In this document: piece after piece, positions 24,027 to 36,209 of the stretch | How positions within the stretch are numbered: the first letter of the stretch is position 1 | How the letters are laid out: each line of letters opens with the position of its first letter | Assembly (NCBI RefSeq): GCF_014529535.1 | Contig: NC_050738.1 | Location: 13,160,062-13,224,061, forward strand | Origin: Bradysia coprophila | Lineage: Eukaryota > Arthropoda > Insecta > Diptera > Sciaridae | Length of the DNA: 64,000 nucleotides | Reading direction: 5' to 3' | Position numbers and translations under genes: made by a program | The notes under the pieces: model-generated | The model's database searches: none | What the model saw: only the letters and a program-made list of their open reading frames with translations | Told to the model about the DNA's origin: nothing

Positions 24027-24875
24027 GGTCGTCAGCCAATAAAGATGGTTCAAACACAAACGATAATTTCAAACACTAACAATAATTTCCAGCAATAATA
24101 TCCTGTCAAAAATTGTGATTGACACATAATTGATCCAAAAATGACATTTTCCAACGTGTGCTTGTGGAGGATATTTTTGTCGTTGAATATCGAATTAACT
24201 CTAATTACATTGATAAAATAATGAACCGGACCCATTTTTATAACGATAATCACAATATCAAGTGCATATGTTTCAATTGAAGGTTAACCACGTGTTTGTT
24301 GAGTTAGTCAATGTTGTTGGACGTCAAATATCTTATTATAAACCGAATGGTTCTTTTCCAGCTCCATGTCGCTAGGGATGGAAGACGTTCAAAATTATCG
24401 ATAATATCAATCGAAAGAAATTATCGATAATCGATTAATCATATTGTTATCGATAATTTAATAATTATTGATAATTATCAAAATATCGAAATTCGATAAT
24501 TATCAAAATATCGATACTTTGATATTTATCTGAATATTCATGATAATATACCGATATATCGATAAATATAGGATTTTCGGACCGAAATATCGAATTATCG
24601 ATATCTTGATAATTATCAAAATATCAATAATTATCGATTATCAATATTTTTTGTGATAATTTTCGACAAAAAAAGTCGATAATTATCAATTATCGATAAT
24701 CAATAATTATCGATAATCATTATCATTATCGCCCATGCCTACATGTCGCTACGTTTCTGCAAATTAGATCTACAGATTACAGTAATAAAACATTGATCCA
24801 GACGCGCTTTTAGAAATTATTGTTAGTGTTTAAAATTATCGTTTGTGTTCGAACCTTCTTTATTGGCTGACGACC
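24027..24875. mobile_element. Inverted-repeat element with TATCGATAAT-rich core
   Basis: 849 bp bounded by GGTCGTCAGCCAATAAAG and its inverted copy ending at 24875. The arms extend ~75 bp each (including AAACGATAAT and ACTAACAATAATTT). The interior 24380-24740 is packed with ATCGAT/TATCGATAAT words in both orientations. No target duplication or coding frame. Confidence 0.75.
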
Positions 24876-24896
24876 CCAATTCATGGGACTTGTAAC

Positions 24897-25237
24897 CAAA
24901 GTATATAAACACTGAAGGTAATGTAAATCCACAGTTACACACGGATCCAAACTTTCTGGTGAATTTTAGCTCCGTCATGTTACACACGTATTGAATTCGT
25001 TTGCGTCAAGTTGCATCTAGTGGTGAATTTGGAACGATTTAGCGACGTTATGTTGCACACACATAAAATTCGTTTGCGTCAAGTTGTATTTAGTGGTGAA
25101 TTAGAAGTATTTAGGGCTGTCATGTTGCACAAGTCTAAGTTAGACAACATGCGAAAATGAATTCATCTGAAAGTTTGGATCCGTAATTTCTCTGATCCGT
25201 TGAGGGTCTGCATTACCTTCAGTGTTTATATACTTTG
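24897..25237. mobile_element. hAT-type MITE 1
   Basis: 341 bp with terminal inverted repeats CAAAGTATATAAACACTGAA / its complement, and a perfect 8-bp target duplication CTTGTAAC (24889-24896 and 25238-25245). Inside is a ~73-bp direct repeat (CGTTTGCGTCAAGTTG at ~24998 and ~25071). Eight-bp duplications suggest the hAT superfamily. No transposase. Confidence 0.9.
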
Positions 25238-25248
25238 CTTGTAACAAC

Positions 25249-25432
25249 CAAGGCTGTACTTTGGGGAGGTCACGCAGATGCAGATACGCGGGTTACACAC
25301 CACGTTTCATACAAAAAATTCACCACGCCATACAAATTCAATTTTGGTGAATTTGTTTGTATGGAAAAGGTGTGTTCCCGCGTATCTAATAAAATGGCGA
25401 TTTGCGTGACCTCCCCAAAGTATACAGCCTTG
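25249..25432. mobile_element. hAT-type MITE 2
   Basis: 184 bp with inverted ends CAAGGCTGTAC...GGGGAGGTCACGCA and complement, and a perfect 8-bp target duplication GTAACAAC (25241-25248 and 25433-25440). Its left duplication overlaps MITE 1's right duplication by five bases. The short open frame across it is not a gene. Confidence 0.9.
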
Positions 25433-25440
25433 GTAACAAC

Positions 25441-25742
25441 CACGGATCTATAGCAAAGAATTTGTTTGGTTTGATGTCTGTCTCAAAATAAAGAAACTGC
25501 AGTTACCGAAACAGTTTCTAAACAGACAGACACCCCACTATTTGTATGAAGTAGGTGATGTGGATGAGACGGTATTTTTTTACCACGAAACTGCAATTGA
25601 AGCATGTAAGTGAGTTTTCAACAATTAATTAAAGCCATTTATCTCAACTCGAATTAATCGGTAGAACATTATTTGACAGCAACTTCAGGAATAAATTAAT
25701 AACAATCTCTGACTGACGCTCGTATACTAGCGAAAATATGCT
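25441..25742. other. Spacer with small hairpin
   Basis: An inverted repeat at ~25467-25535 pairs GTCTGTCT...AAGAAACTG with CAGTTTCT...AGACAGAC. Nothing else seen. Confidence 0.4.
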
Positions 25743-27122
25743 AAAACGAGCCGTCAGAACTGTCGGAGCGTTTGCTGCGACTGAGCCCCGTACGAACCCG
25801 TACATCTATTGCGCACGTGACCCTAGTTCGTCCGTCGCCCTACTCTTAACGTAAGTCTACTGCGCCCGTAAACGTCGGTAAAGTAAAATTCTTATGAAAT
25901 TTGCACGTCTTAAAAATTGCGCATAGCGCAATTACGAAGCCCCGTACGATGTTCCTTCCAAACGTAACACAAATTTAAAATTGACCTAAAATTTCCTCAG
26001 TCCTATATTAACCTATATTTACCTATAAATAAACAATTTACTGTTAAATATGCTAGTACATAGCTCAAAATAACTATCTATACCGTTATATAGCTCAATA
26101 TAGCTATATATATTTATATATAGATATCCATATTTGGGATCCTTGAAACACCACACACACATAACCAATCACTTTCCACTGATCAGTAACTTTGTAAGTA
26201 TCATTTTCAATATAGCTATATATATTTATATATAGATATCCATATTTGGGATCCTTGAAACACCACACACACATAACCAATCACTTTCCACTGATCAGTA
26301 ACTTTGTAAGTATCATTTTCACCGATTTATATTGTTTTTACAAAAATCCAAAATGGCGGCCGACGGCCATTTTATTAGGAGACCTGAAATAGTACTGACG
26401 ATTCACATTTATTAATACCTTTCAAACAAAAAAAAATCATGAAATTCGGTCAAATTTTACTCGAGATATTAACAAAAAACACCACCTTCACTGTACGGCC
26501 GAGTAGCCTCATATAAGCTCACTCCAAGAGACCTAGCTCACGCTCCGGTTAACCGAATTTCATGAATTTTTTCCCCCTTATTGGTACGGTCAATACCTAT
26601 CTATTGAAGCAAAATCCATCTAAATACGTTCAAATTTGGCCAACCTACAAGCAAAAACGGCTTGCCGCCCTGCACCTAGTTCACACCAAGGGGTCTAACA
26701 AACGAGTCGGTCATCCAATTTCCATAAACTTTTTTTTTGTCGATAGGTATTGTAAATACCTTTTATTTGATGTATCACTTACCAGTGTAGCCTTTAAATG
26801 GCCAGAGAAATCTTTGGAAAACGTTAAAGCACTTATGGGGCCCCAACTCGGGAGGGGTCGACCCAAAATCGCCCATCTTCGAACTTAGCCTCACAATTTC
26901 AACTACCTTTCAGGGAAAAAAAAATAATTTTGAAATCGGATTTGATTTACTCAAGATATCGACGTGACAGACGGACAGACGGACAGACAAAATTTTTATT
27001 GTGAATTCGTCATCTATGAACATAGGCAAACACTTTGCCCTTACCGCCTGCTTCGAATTCCATCAATTACACACGGCACCGTAATCCTACAAGCCCCTTC
27101 GTACTTCGTACGGGGCTAAAAA
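25743..27122 (+). repeat. Dispersed family A element, copy 3
   Basis: Full-length copy with the AAAACGAGCC start, the GGGGC hairpin and CTAAAAA end. Very similar to copy 2 but with an internal 112-bp tandem duplication. No coding frame of its own. Confidence 0.85.
26096..26320 (+). repeat. 112-bp tandem duplication in family A copy 3
   Basis: Two nearly identical units (from 26096 and 26208) cover CAATATAGCTATATATATTT through GTAAGTATCATTTTC. Copy 2 has only one unit. Confidence 0.9.
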
Positions 27123-27994
27123 TCAATGTTCTGAAAGAACCTTGCAAAAAATGAAGTAAAAGATTTGACATCAATGTCTTGAAAATACTTGGATCAAATG
27201 AAGTAATGGCTACATTAGGAAAACAGCTGATATGCTTGCTGTCTATGAAGGGTTACGATTTAAAAAAAATTAACAATGAGGGACATTTTGTAAAATAACA
27301 CCTACAATTCAGACAAATTAACCTGTTGCAGACGGCAACCATATATCCAGTATTATTATCGGGTATTTTACTTCCATCGATCAAAGTATTTTTAATCGGT
27401 TGATCTCAAATCTTGTACTTCAGTTTTTTTAAATGTATTTTACTATTACTTTCATAACAGATGAATAGCCGTATGCGACAGGCATATCTTTCGGTGTCTA
27501 AAGCTTACGTACCCACCGCAACGAATTGCGCTAAAGTTGAAAAGATTTAGTTCATCTGTTTTTACAGCTGAACAAAAAGTGAATTGAGACCGAGAAATTG
27601 ACACAAAAGCAACCGTCAAATTGAAATCTTTCAAATTTTCCCTCCTGTCATCAAACTAACTTTTGGTTGGTTTAAAAGAAAAAGAAAAATTTGAACGCTA
27701 GATGGCAGAAAATCTATGATTCGGCTGTTCGACATTTATTGTATAGCCATTTTTTTCATTTGCATTCGAACTCTCAGCCCGATCTAAGCGGCTTCTTAAG
27801 AATGTTAAAAAAATTGTTCTTCTTCCTTAATTTTGACTAATTGACACGGAATATAGTGAACAAAAGTTTAATATTTTCTACTTTGTGTATTTTGCATAGT
27901 GTTTTTCAAGTTAGTGCCAGTGTTTGTATTCGCTTCAAACACTTTGCATCGTTCGGTAAAAGTTGCGCTTCCCAGCATTTTACAGTTTCGCAAA
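27123..27994. other. Top2 upstream region
   Basis: Contains repeat B pieces (27147-27250 and 27320-27468). The last ~340 bp before the Top2 start should hold its promoter and 5' UTR; no TATA box or other clear core motif was recognised. Confidence 0.45.
27320..27468 (-). repeat. Dispersed family B repeat, inverted copy
   Basis: TTAACCTGTTGCAGACGGCA through ATCAAAGTATTTTTAATC and TCTTGTACTTC to CAGATGAATAG; the complement of the 14.35-kb copy. Confidence 0.7.
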
Positions 27995-30900
27995 ATGTCT
28001 GAAGCAAACGTAAGTACAAATTTGAATTTGTTTAAATTTCGTTTATCGGTTGCATTGCTTTCCCATTTCAATTTTGTGTGTCGATTTTCGATTTATATTG
28101 ATCCGATTTTCATCTACATGACAAAATTGACGTACATTGGTTAGAATGATTTATGAAAAAAAAAAAAATTACTCAACAAATGATAGCATTCAAATCCAAC
28201 GAAAAAACCGCGTAGATTCTGCTGTATTCGTTGTTGTATATGTGTTAATGAAAGGTTTGTTTTTCATTGTTTTCAACTGATCGTTGAATGGAATAGTTAT
28301 TGTAGGTTAGTGTTGAGAACGGCATTTTTTATGAATTTCTCAATTATTATTGGAGGATAATTTGCTCGATAGATGAAATGTATCTTTGGAAAAAACGAGC
28401 CGGTTCGTTACTATCCCGAAGAGTAGCTATTCCATAATGAAAATCAAACACAGAGCAGGATGTGCGCTGTTCATTATTTTAATATCATCGTTAGAAATTC
28501 ACTTCAACGACTATTTTGCATGACACTCGCAATACGCTCACGTGTATAATACAGGACCGAGTACAGATCTGATTGTTTTGAAAGAAATTTGAATGTTTTC
28601 GTATGCGGTTGACACATAAGTAAATTTGGTGCAAGCGAAATTAGTCCGTTTGCTCACCCTAATGCTGTCTGGATCATTCATTTAATTTATTTTGTTCTTT
28701 TTCAGGGCCAAAATGGAGCCCCAGCGAAGGGCAAAAAGGGAGGTGGAACCATCGAACAAATTTATCAGAAAAAATCCCAGTTGGAGCATATCTTATTACG
28801 TCCGGACACGTACATCGGTTCGGTTGAAGAGACAAAAGAGCTAATGTGGATCTTCCAGGCCGATCCCGAGGATCCGAAAGGCGGAAAAATGGTCCAGAAA
28901 GAAATCCGTTTCGTGCCTGGCCTCTACAAAATCTTTGACGAAATCCTTGTCAATGCAGCCGACAACAAACAGCGCGACAAAAATATGTCGAAAATCAAAA
29001 TCGACATTAATGCAGAAACGAACACAATATCGGTGTGGAACGATGGTCAAGGTATACCCGTTGTGATGCATCAGACGGAAAAAATGTTTGTGCCGACAAT
29101 GATTTTCGGTCATCTACTTACATCGTCAAATTACAACGACGATGAGCAAAAGGTAACCGGTGGACGAAACGGATACGGTGCAAAATTGTGCAACATTTTC
29201 AGCACAAAGTTTGTGGTCGAGACAGCATCGCGCCAGTATAAAAAGTGTTTCAAGCAGACATGGGGCGATAACATGTCAAAGGCCGCCGAGCCACGAATTG
29301 CCGATTTCAGAGGCGAAGACTACACAAAAATTACATTCTCTCCGGATCTTACCAAATTCAAAATGGAGAAACTAGACGATGATATTGTTGGCTTGATGTC
29401 ACGACGTGCTTACGACGTAGCAGCATCGAGCAGAGGCGTTACCGTATTTCTGAATGGTAACAAGTTACCGATAAAAGGATTCAAAGATTACATCGATTTG
29501 TATGTCAAAGACTTTAAAGACGACGTTGGAGCTCCGTTGAAAGTCGTTTATGAAAACGTGAACGATCGATGGGAAATCGCTATGACGTCCAGCGAAAGAG
29601 GGTTTCAACAAGTGTCGTTTGTCAATTCCATTGCTACATACAAAGGAGGAAGGCATGTGGATCACGTTACCGAAGCGATTACAAAGCAATTGATCGAAAC
29701 GCTGAAGAAGAAAAACAAAGGCGGCATCAGCATTAAGCCATTCCAGGTCAAAAATCACTTGTGGGTGTTCGTCAACTGTCTCATCGTCAACCCTACATTC
29801 GATTCACAAACGAAAGAGAACATGACACTGCAAGCGAAGAGTTTCGGTTCCAAGTGTACGTTAACCGAAAAGTTCATGAAAGGTGTCGCATCGTCTGGCA
29901 TTGTAGAGTCCGTCCTGCAATGGGCTAAATTCAAGGCACAAACGGTTCTGGAGAAGACTAGCGGCAAGAAACAAACCAAACTAAAAGGAATTCCGAAATT
30001 GGAAGACGCCAACGACGCTGGAACGAAGAATGCCCATTTGTGTACATTGATTCTGACTGAGGGAGACTCAGCCAAAACATTAGCCGTGTCAGGACTTGGT
30101 GTCGTCGGCCGAGATCTGTACGGAGTCTTTCCACTCCGCGGTAAATTGCTGAACACCCGTGAAGCAACGCACAAACAAATTCTGGAGAATGCTGAGATCA
30201 ACAACCTCATCAAAATTATTGGCCTCCAATACAAGACGAAATATACGACTCTCGACCAACTCAAACACTTGCGCTACGGTAAAGTGATGATCATGACTGA
30301 CCAGGACCAAGACGGCAGTCACATCAAAGGTCTTTTGATCAATTTCATTCACACAAATTGGCCGGATCTGCTGCGGCTACCATTCTTGGAAGAGTTCATC
30401 ACACCGATCGTTAAGGCTACGAAGAAGAAGGAAGAGCTCTCGTTCTTTTCGTTGCCCGAATTCGAAGAGTGGAAGGCTGACACACCGAACAGTCACACGT
30501 ACAACGTCAAATACTACAAAGGTTTGGGTACATCAACGTCGAAAGAGGCTAAGGAGTACTTCTCGAACATGGATCGCCATCGTGTGCTGTTCAAGTACGG
30601 TGGCACGGAAGACGACGAAAATATCATCATGGCATTTGCTAAGAAAGCAGTTGATCAACGTAAAGAATGGTTGACCCACCACATGGACGAATGTAAGCGA
30701 CGCAAGGAGCTTGGGCTACAAGAGAAGTATTTGTACACAAAGGAAACGAAAGCGGTCACATACTCGGAATTCATCAATTTGGAGCTGGTGTTGTTCTCTA
30801 ATTCGGATAACGTTCGTTCCATTCCGAGTGCGGTTGATGGCTTCAAACCGGGTCAACGGAAAATTTTGTACACCTGCATTAAGCGTAACGACAAGCGTGA

Positions 30901-33429
30901 AGTCAAAGTTGCCCAGCTGGCTGGTTCCGTTGCCGAACAATCTGCATATCATCACGGTGAAGTATCGTTGTGCATGACCATCGTTAACATGGCTCAAAAC
31001 TATGTCGGCAGCAACAATGTCAATTTGCTGGTTCCATCCGGTCAGTTTGGTACACGTTTGACTGGCGGTAAGGACAGCGCTAGTCCTCGTTACATTTTCA
31101 CCATGATGTCGCCGTTGACGCGTCTGATTTTCCATCCGCATGACGATCCATTGTTGCAATATCAATACGATGACAATCAGAAAATCGAACCGACATGGTA
31201 CATCCCGATCATACCAATGATTTTGGTTAATGGATGTGAAGGTATTGGCACAGGATGGTCCACAAAAATTCCAAATCATTGTCCACGACAGATTATTCGC
31301 TGTTTGCGCAAAATGATAGCTGGTGACGAGCCTGAACTACTGCATCCATATTACAAAAATTTCCGTGGCCAAATTGAGGCAGTCGGTGATACTCGCTACT
31401 TTACGACCGGCACTGTGTCGATTATTGAAGATGTAAAGATCGAGATTACTGAGTTACCGATCGGAACGTGGACTACAACGTACAAGGAAAATGTACTCGA
31501 GCCGCTGCTCCACGGTACGGAAAAAGTGAAACCAGTCATCAGTGATTACAAGGAATACCACACAGATACAACCGTTCGATTCGTTATCTCCTTTGCTGCC
31601 GGACAATTCGATACATTGGAACGAGAAATGGGCGGTTTCCATCGCGTCTTCAAATTGTCTTCATCAATGAGCACAAACTGCATGCACGGCTTCGATCACA
31701 ACAACTGCTTACGCAAATACGAGAAGGCAAACGATATTTTGCGAGAGTTCTTTGAACTTCGTGTTGAATATTACGCCAAGCGTAAAGAATATCTGGAAGG
31801 AATGTTGACCGCCGAAGCTGATAAGTTGAGCGACCAGGCGCGTTTCATCATGGAAAAGTGCAACGGTACGCTGGTAGTTGAAAATAAAAAGCGAAAAACG
31901 ATGATCGATGAACTCATTAAGCGCGGATATCGAGCTGATCCGGTCAAGGAATGGAAACGAAAAATTTCCGTGGAAGACGAAGAAGAGGCTGATGAACCAG
32001 CGGCGGAAGAGGAAGAAGAATCAGAGCAATCCAGTAAGAAACCGAAAGCACCTGTTGATCCAGAAAAAGCATTCCAAAAATTGACGGACGTTAAAAAATA
32101 CGACTACCTGCTGGGTATGTCAATGTGGATGTTGACCGAGGAACGCAAAAACGAGTTGTTGAAGCAACGAGACAACAAAGTGTCGGAACTGAATATATTG
32201 AAAAAGAAGACAAAGCATGACCTGTGGTTGGCCGATCTGGAGGCTCTAGAAAAGAAACTGAATGAAATTGAAGAGAAAGAACGTCAAGAAGAATTGAACA
32301 CCAATGCAAAGGCAGCGAAGAGCGTTAAATCAGCAAAGGGTAAAGCAGCAGCTGGTGGTGGAGGTGGACGCAAACGTGCCGAAAAGAGTACCGTAGCTGA
32401 TTTGTATCCATCAGAAGATGGCATCAAAGTCGAGTACAAATTAACCGACGAAATTATCAAGAAGTACGAGAAATTGGATGTTGCTGTTGAACGCAAAAAG
32501 ACAGGCGCAACCAAGAAAACTAAAGGAGCTGCTGGTGACAGTATTGAGGAGGAACGTGACGAGTTTGATGACATTGTGTCTGGAACGCCGGACAAAAAGC
32601 CTGAAGTGAAGAAGGAGGCCAATGCCAAGGTAGCGAAGCAGCCGAAAGCGCCGAAGGAACCCAAAGTGAAAAAAGAGAAAAAGGCGGACGGTCTCAAACA
32701 GTCGAAATTGTCATTCAAAAAGAAGAAGGTAGGAAGTGATGAGCTCTTTTGAAAAGCGTGACGCAGTCAATAATTTTTCCGTTTGTTTCACAGAAGGGAA
32801 GTGACTCCGAAGACGAAATGGAAGAAGATGGTTCGTTTGAAGCATCGCCTCCAGTAAGAGAAACGGCTCGCCGTGCAGCGTCGAAGGTAACAGATTTTAA
32901 CTTAATGGCTCATTATTCAGATCGATTTTCACTGAGTTTTCCTCTCTCTTCCGAAACAAATATAGAAAGTCAATTACGCAGCTCTGTTGAAGGACGACGA
33001 AGATGATGACAGCGACAACGACGTGAAAGTGGATAAAGATGGAACCGCAAACTTCTCATCCGACGACGAATTATTCGATAACAACATTTCCGTCGTCAAT
33101 TCGGAAAACATGTTCGATTCGTTGAAAGAGGATAAAAGTGCGGAAACGAGCCCAGAAAAACCGAAACAAAAACGCAAACTGGGACCGAAAATGGAAACGG
33201 CTAAACGACCGAAAAAGAAGAACTCTTACAGTGGTAGCGATGATGACTTCGAGGCATCAAAGGTAAGATTAAATTCGATGAAAAGAGGAAAATCACTTTT
33301 ACATTGACGCCAACGGAACATTTTGTTGAATTTTTTTCCATTTTTCTTTGTTTTCAGCCCAAATCAAAGAAGAAGAAGAAGGCAATTAGTTCCAGTGAAG
33401 AAATGTCAGACTCTGATTCTGATTTCTAA
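27995..33429 (+). CDS. Top2: DNA topoisomerase II
   Basis: Type IIA topoisomerase that passes one duplex through a transient double-strand break; nuclear, needed for chromosome segregation. Exons: 27995-28009 (MSEAN), 28706-32728, 32794-32886, 32966-33262, 33358-33429; 1499 residues (Drosophila Top2 is 1447). Visible parts: GHKL ATPase with NDGQGIPV near residue 117 and GGRNGYGAK near 157; TOPRIM with EGDSA (Glu457) and DQDQDGSH near 537; the breakage-reunion domain with catalytic Tyr801 in ASPRYIFT; and an acidic/lysine-rich C-terminal tail from about residue 1090, ending SSEEMSDSDSDF. Most of the protein is one exon; the last three small exons encode only the tail. The start in the short first exon gives the standard N-terminus GTIEQIYQKKSQLEHILLRP, so the later Met at 28781 is not used. 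Polyadenylation signal at 33699. Confidence 0.97.
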
Positions 33430-33698
33430 ATTAAATTTCTACATGTAGGCTGTATGAGCGTTAGCTGTAAGCTGTATGTCATTTCACTAAACTTTCCATT
33501 GATTTATTCATTCTTTCGGTTGAGTAAAGTTTTTTTTTGTTGTTTTTTTATGTGCAAAAGGAAGAAAAAAAATTTTTTGTTTTCGAGTCGAATCGCGCAA
33601 TTCATTCAAATGTTTGATTTTTCTTTTTAGTTTTTTAATACATAAAAAATGAATTTGTTTCTACAGAGATTATGTTAACCTGATCGTTCCGGATTCAC

Positions 33699-33704
33699 AA
33701 TAAA
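33699..33704 (+). terminator. Top2 polyadenylation signal
   Basis: AATAAA within CACAATAAAGAATAAA, 270 nt past the stop. Confidence 0.65.
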
Positions 33705-35526
33705 GAATAAATTATGAAATTGACTTCTTTGGCTTTTCTTCACGAATGAACGTTTCGTCCCCTCATAAGCAAAATGTTCGCAGATTGTTATTTCTGTGCG
33801 CTCTCTCAACTCTTATGCAACACATTTCACCTTGCGAGTGATAAGATATAAAACTACGACGCCAAATCAAGGTGGCCTTAGCAATTTAGCAGATTTTGTA
33901 GCAAAAATCATGGGATGATAACAAGGAATTTTAAAGTTGAAAATAAGAAGCAAATTAGGAGTTTTCAAAACCGAAAAAAAATGTAAAAACGACATGTAAA
34001 AAGAGATGAAATGTTAACTTGAACGAAATGCACAAGGATCTGTACCTAAAAATTGGATTTGACCATTTGACTTGATCTGGTCTGACCTGAATCTTTTAAG
34101 TTCCCAAATTTACCTGATCTGACCTGACTAAATTTTAATTCTTTTTCATTTCATTCCATTTATTTTCGAAAAAATTAAGTTTTACATATTCGTACCGCGT
34201 AGCTACAGTTTGTTAACATTTCGAAGGAGCTACAATCATTTCTTAATTAAGATTAGAAACACAGATCCTAGTCACTGAAAATCATTTAAAATTCAAAAAA
34301 TTTAAGCGAGGAAGACTAGGACGGCAAGCAAGGGGAGAAAAACATTGACATAGAAGGTATACTATGCAAGTTTATAAAAATTCAATAGAAAAATAGACAA
34401 AATTCACACATTCGATCACGTAACAGACCCGATAATAATACTGGTCATATGCTTGCCGTGTGTAACAGGTTAATGAACTAAAGTACACCGATACATTGAC
34501 AAAGTAATGGTAGAGTATACTGTGCTTACAGATCAGAACCCTCAGAGCCTAACATAGGAACATGTGTAGCGTCGGAAACTGCATCGTCTGCACGGTATTT
34601 TTTTGATTGTTGAAGACGATTTGTGTGAAAAATGTGGGTTTGTGCAATCAATGCAAGCTAACGAAAATGTTCGCAGTTCGTAGTTTGAGTTTCCTCGGAT
34701 TGCCTCGCGACACACACAAATCTGTATTTTTTGGTCAAGAGTTTTGGTCATTTTGGCACGAAATGGTGTCTGTTTTTTGCCAAAGGATACTGCAATGTTT
34801 TCGAAAGTTTATTTATTTTCCGCACGAACGTTCACTGACACAACATTATATAGCTTCTTTGCGTAGGATATAATTTAGATTAATTTGTATTTTAACGTTA
34901 GGCTCTATGTCACAGAGTCTGTGAGCAGAGATTTTACTGGTGCAGCAATATGCATTGATTGAGACTTTGGTAACTTTGGAAAGGACAGTACAATTGAGAT
35001 CGGATTTGAATTACGACGAACTCAGAAAAAGGCTAATTAACAAAATAAAGTGAAAACATTTCGGCTATGGTCACGCAGAACCCAACATTTGTTCACATTT
35101 GATTTTAGCATTTTGGGGGCGATGATGAGAAAAATAAATCTTGCCAGCAAATTAAGGGATTTAAAAAAAAATAAGGAAGAATACAGTTACAGGCAGTAAA
35201 TTTTAGTATGAATTTGCTTCAGCTGATACACACAAACAATCAAAACTGTGCTTATGGCTGTATATGGTTTTGTGCCACCGATAATTGAAAAACGACTCTT
35301 TTCAGCACTCATTTTAGTGTTGTAAAGTGACTTATTTCAGCACCCGTTTGATGGGATATTTCAACACTCAAAGCAGCGTTGATATGGAATTTGTATGAGT
35401 TATTACAGCATTCGTTTCAGAAAATGCAAAGCAATGTGTTCGATCAAATTTGAAGAGTGAGTGTTTACAATGAAAATTATGATTTTTTGGCCATTTGTCT
35501 ATTTCAATTCTCGGTTGGCACAAAGC

Positions 35527-35632
35527 ATGATGTGTTGACACGTATTGTAATGAGATTTTTTCAGCACACGACCCAATTTTCCTTGGGTCTTGTGCTGAAA
35601 AAATCAACATTACAATACTTGTAACACAACAT
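35527..35632. repeat. Perfect-core hairpin element
   Basis: The centre GATTTTTTCAGCAC...GTGCTGAAAAAATC pairs almost perfectly (35554-35604). The outer TGTGTTGACACGTATTGTAA pairs with TTACAATACTTGTAACACAA. About 106 bp, MITE-like; part of the right arm is repeated directly after it. Confidence 0.75.
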
Positions 35633-35935
35633 ATTGTTTTCAGCACACGACAGTTTCAACATTACAATACTTGTAACACAACATACTAGACATTTTGCGC
35701 AAATGACGTATAATTCATAAGTCAACTTATAAGTTGGAAATTATAAGTAATCGTTGAAAACGTCTTGTATGAATATGTGACTTATAATTTCCAAGAATTT
35801 TCGAAATCTGATTTCTTGGGACTTTGTCAGTTCGTTGTTTGTCAGTAGGCGATACTTGCATGAGTAGAAATCTTGACAAGTTATTTTTAATCGATTAAGT
35901 CGGACTCATTCGGACTTATCATTTGCTTAACCCGT

Positions 35936-36112
35936 TACAGACGGCGAACATATGACCAGTAATATTATCGGGTCTGTCGATCAAAGTATTTTTAATCCGT
36001 TGATTTCAAATCTTGTACTTCAATTTTTTTAAATGTATTTTACTATTTAACTGGCCATATTACGCAGAGCTTGTCATTATTTTTGTCGGCGTTATCGATC
36101 ACAGATGAATGG
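35936..36112 (-). repeat. Dispersed family B repeat, inverted copy
   Basis: CTTAACCCGTTACAGACGG through ATCAAAGTATTTTTAATC and TCTTGTACTTC to ATCACAGATGAATGG; matches the copies at 14346 and 27320. Confidence 0.7.
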
Positions 36113-36149
36113 TGCCAAGAGAAATGATACAAAACATTGCAAAATCCAT

Positions 36150-36155
36150 TTTATT
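36150..36155 (-). terminator. PolrMT polyadenylation signal
   Basis: AATAAA on the minus strand (TTTATT on plus), 55 nt past the stop. Confidence 0.65.
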
Positions 36156-36209
36156 GAAATACAAAATCGACTACATTTGTTTATAGTAAGCGCAATTCGG
36201 TGTTTAAAA

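Larger units (their letters stand above)
33705..36149. other. Intergenic region between convergent Top2 and PolrMT
   Basis: Holds repeat B fragments (~34420-34475), a palindromic element at 35527, direct repeats of ATTACAATACTTGTAACAC (35610 and 35661) and a repeat B copy at 35936. No gene recognised. Confidence 0.45.

Noticed and set aside
25235-25453. 72-codon frame over MITE 2
   Set aside because: It lies across the inverted repeats of a non-autonomous element.
28781-28783. Met at 28781 as the Top2 start
   Set aside because: The upstream first exon and splice at 28706 supply the conserved GTIEQIYQKKSQ N-terminus in frame.
28841-32718. Antisense frames inside Top2
   Set aside because: Shadows of the coding strand with no family motifs; Top2 motifs are unambiguous on the plus strand.
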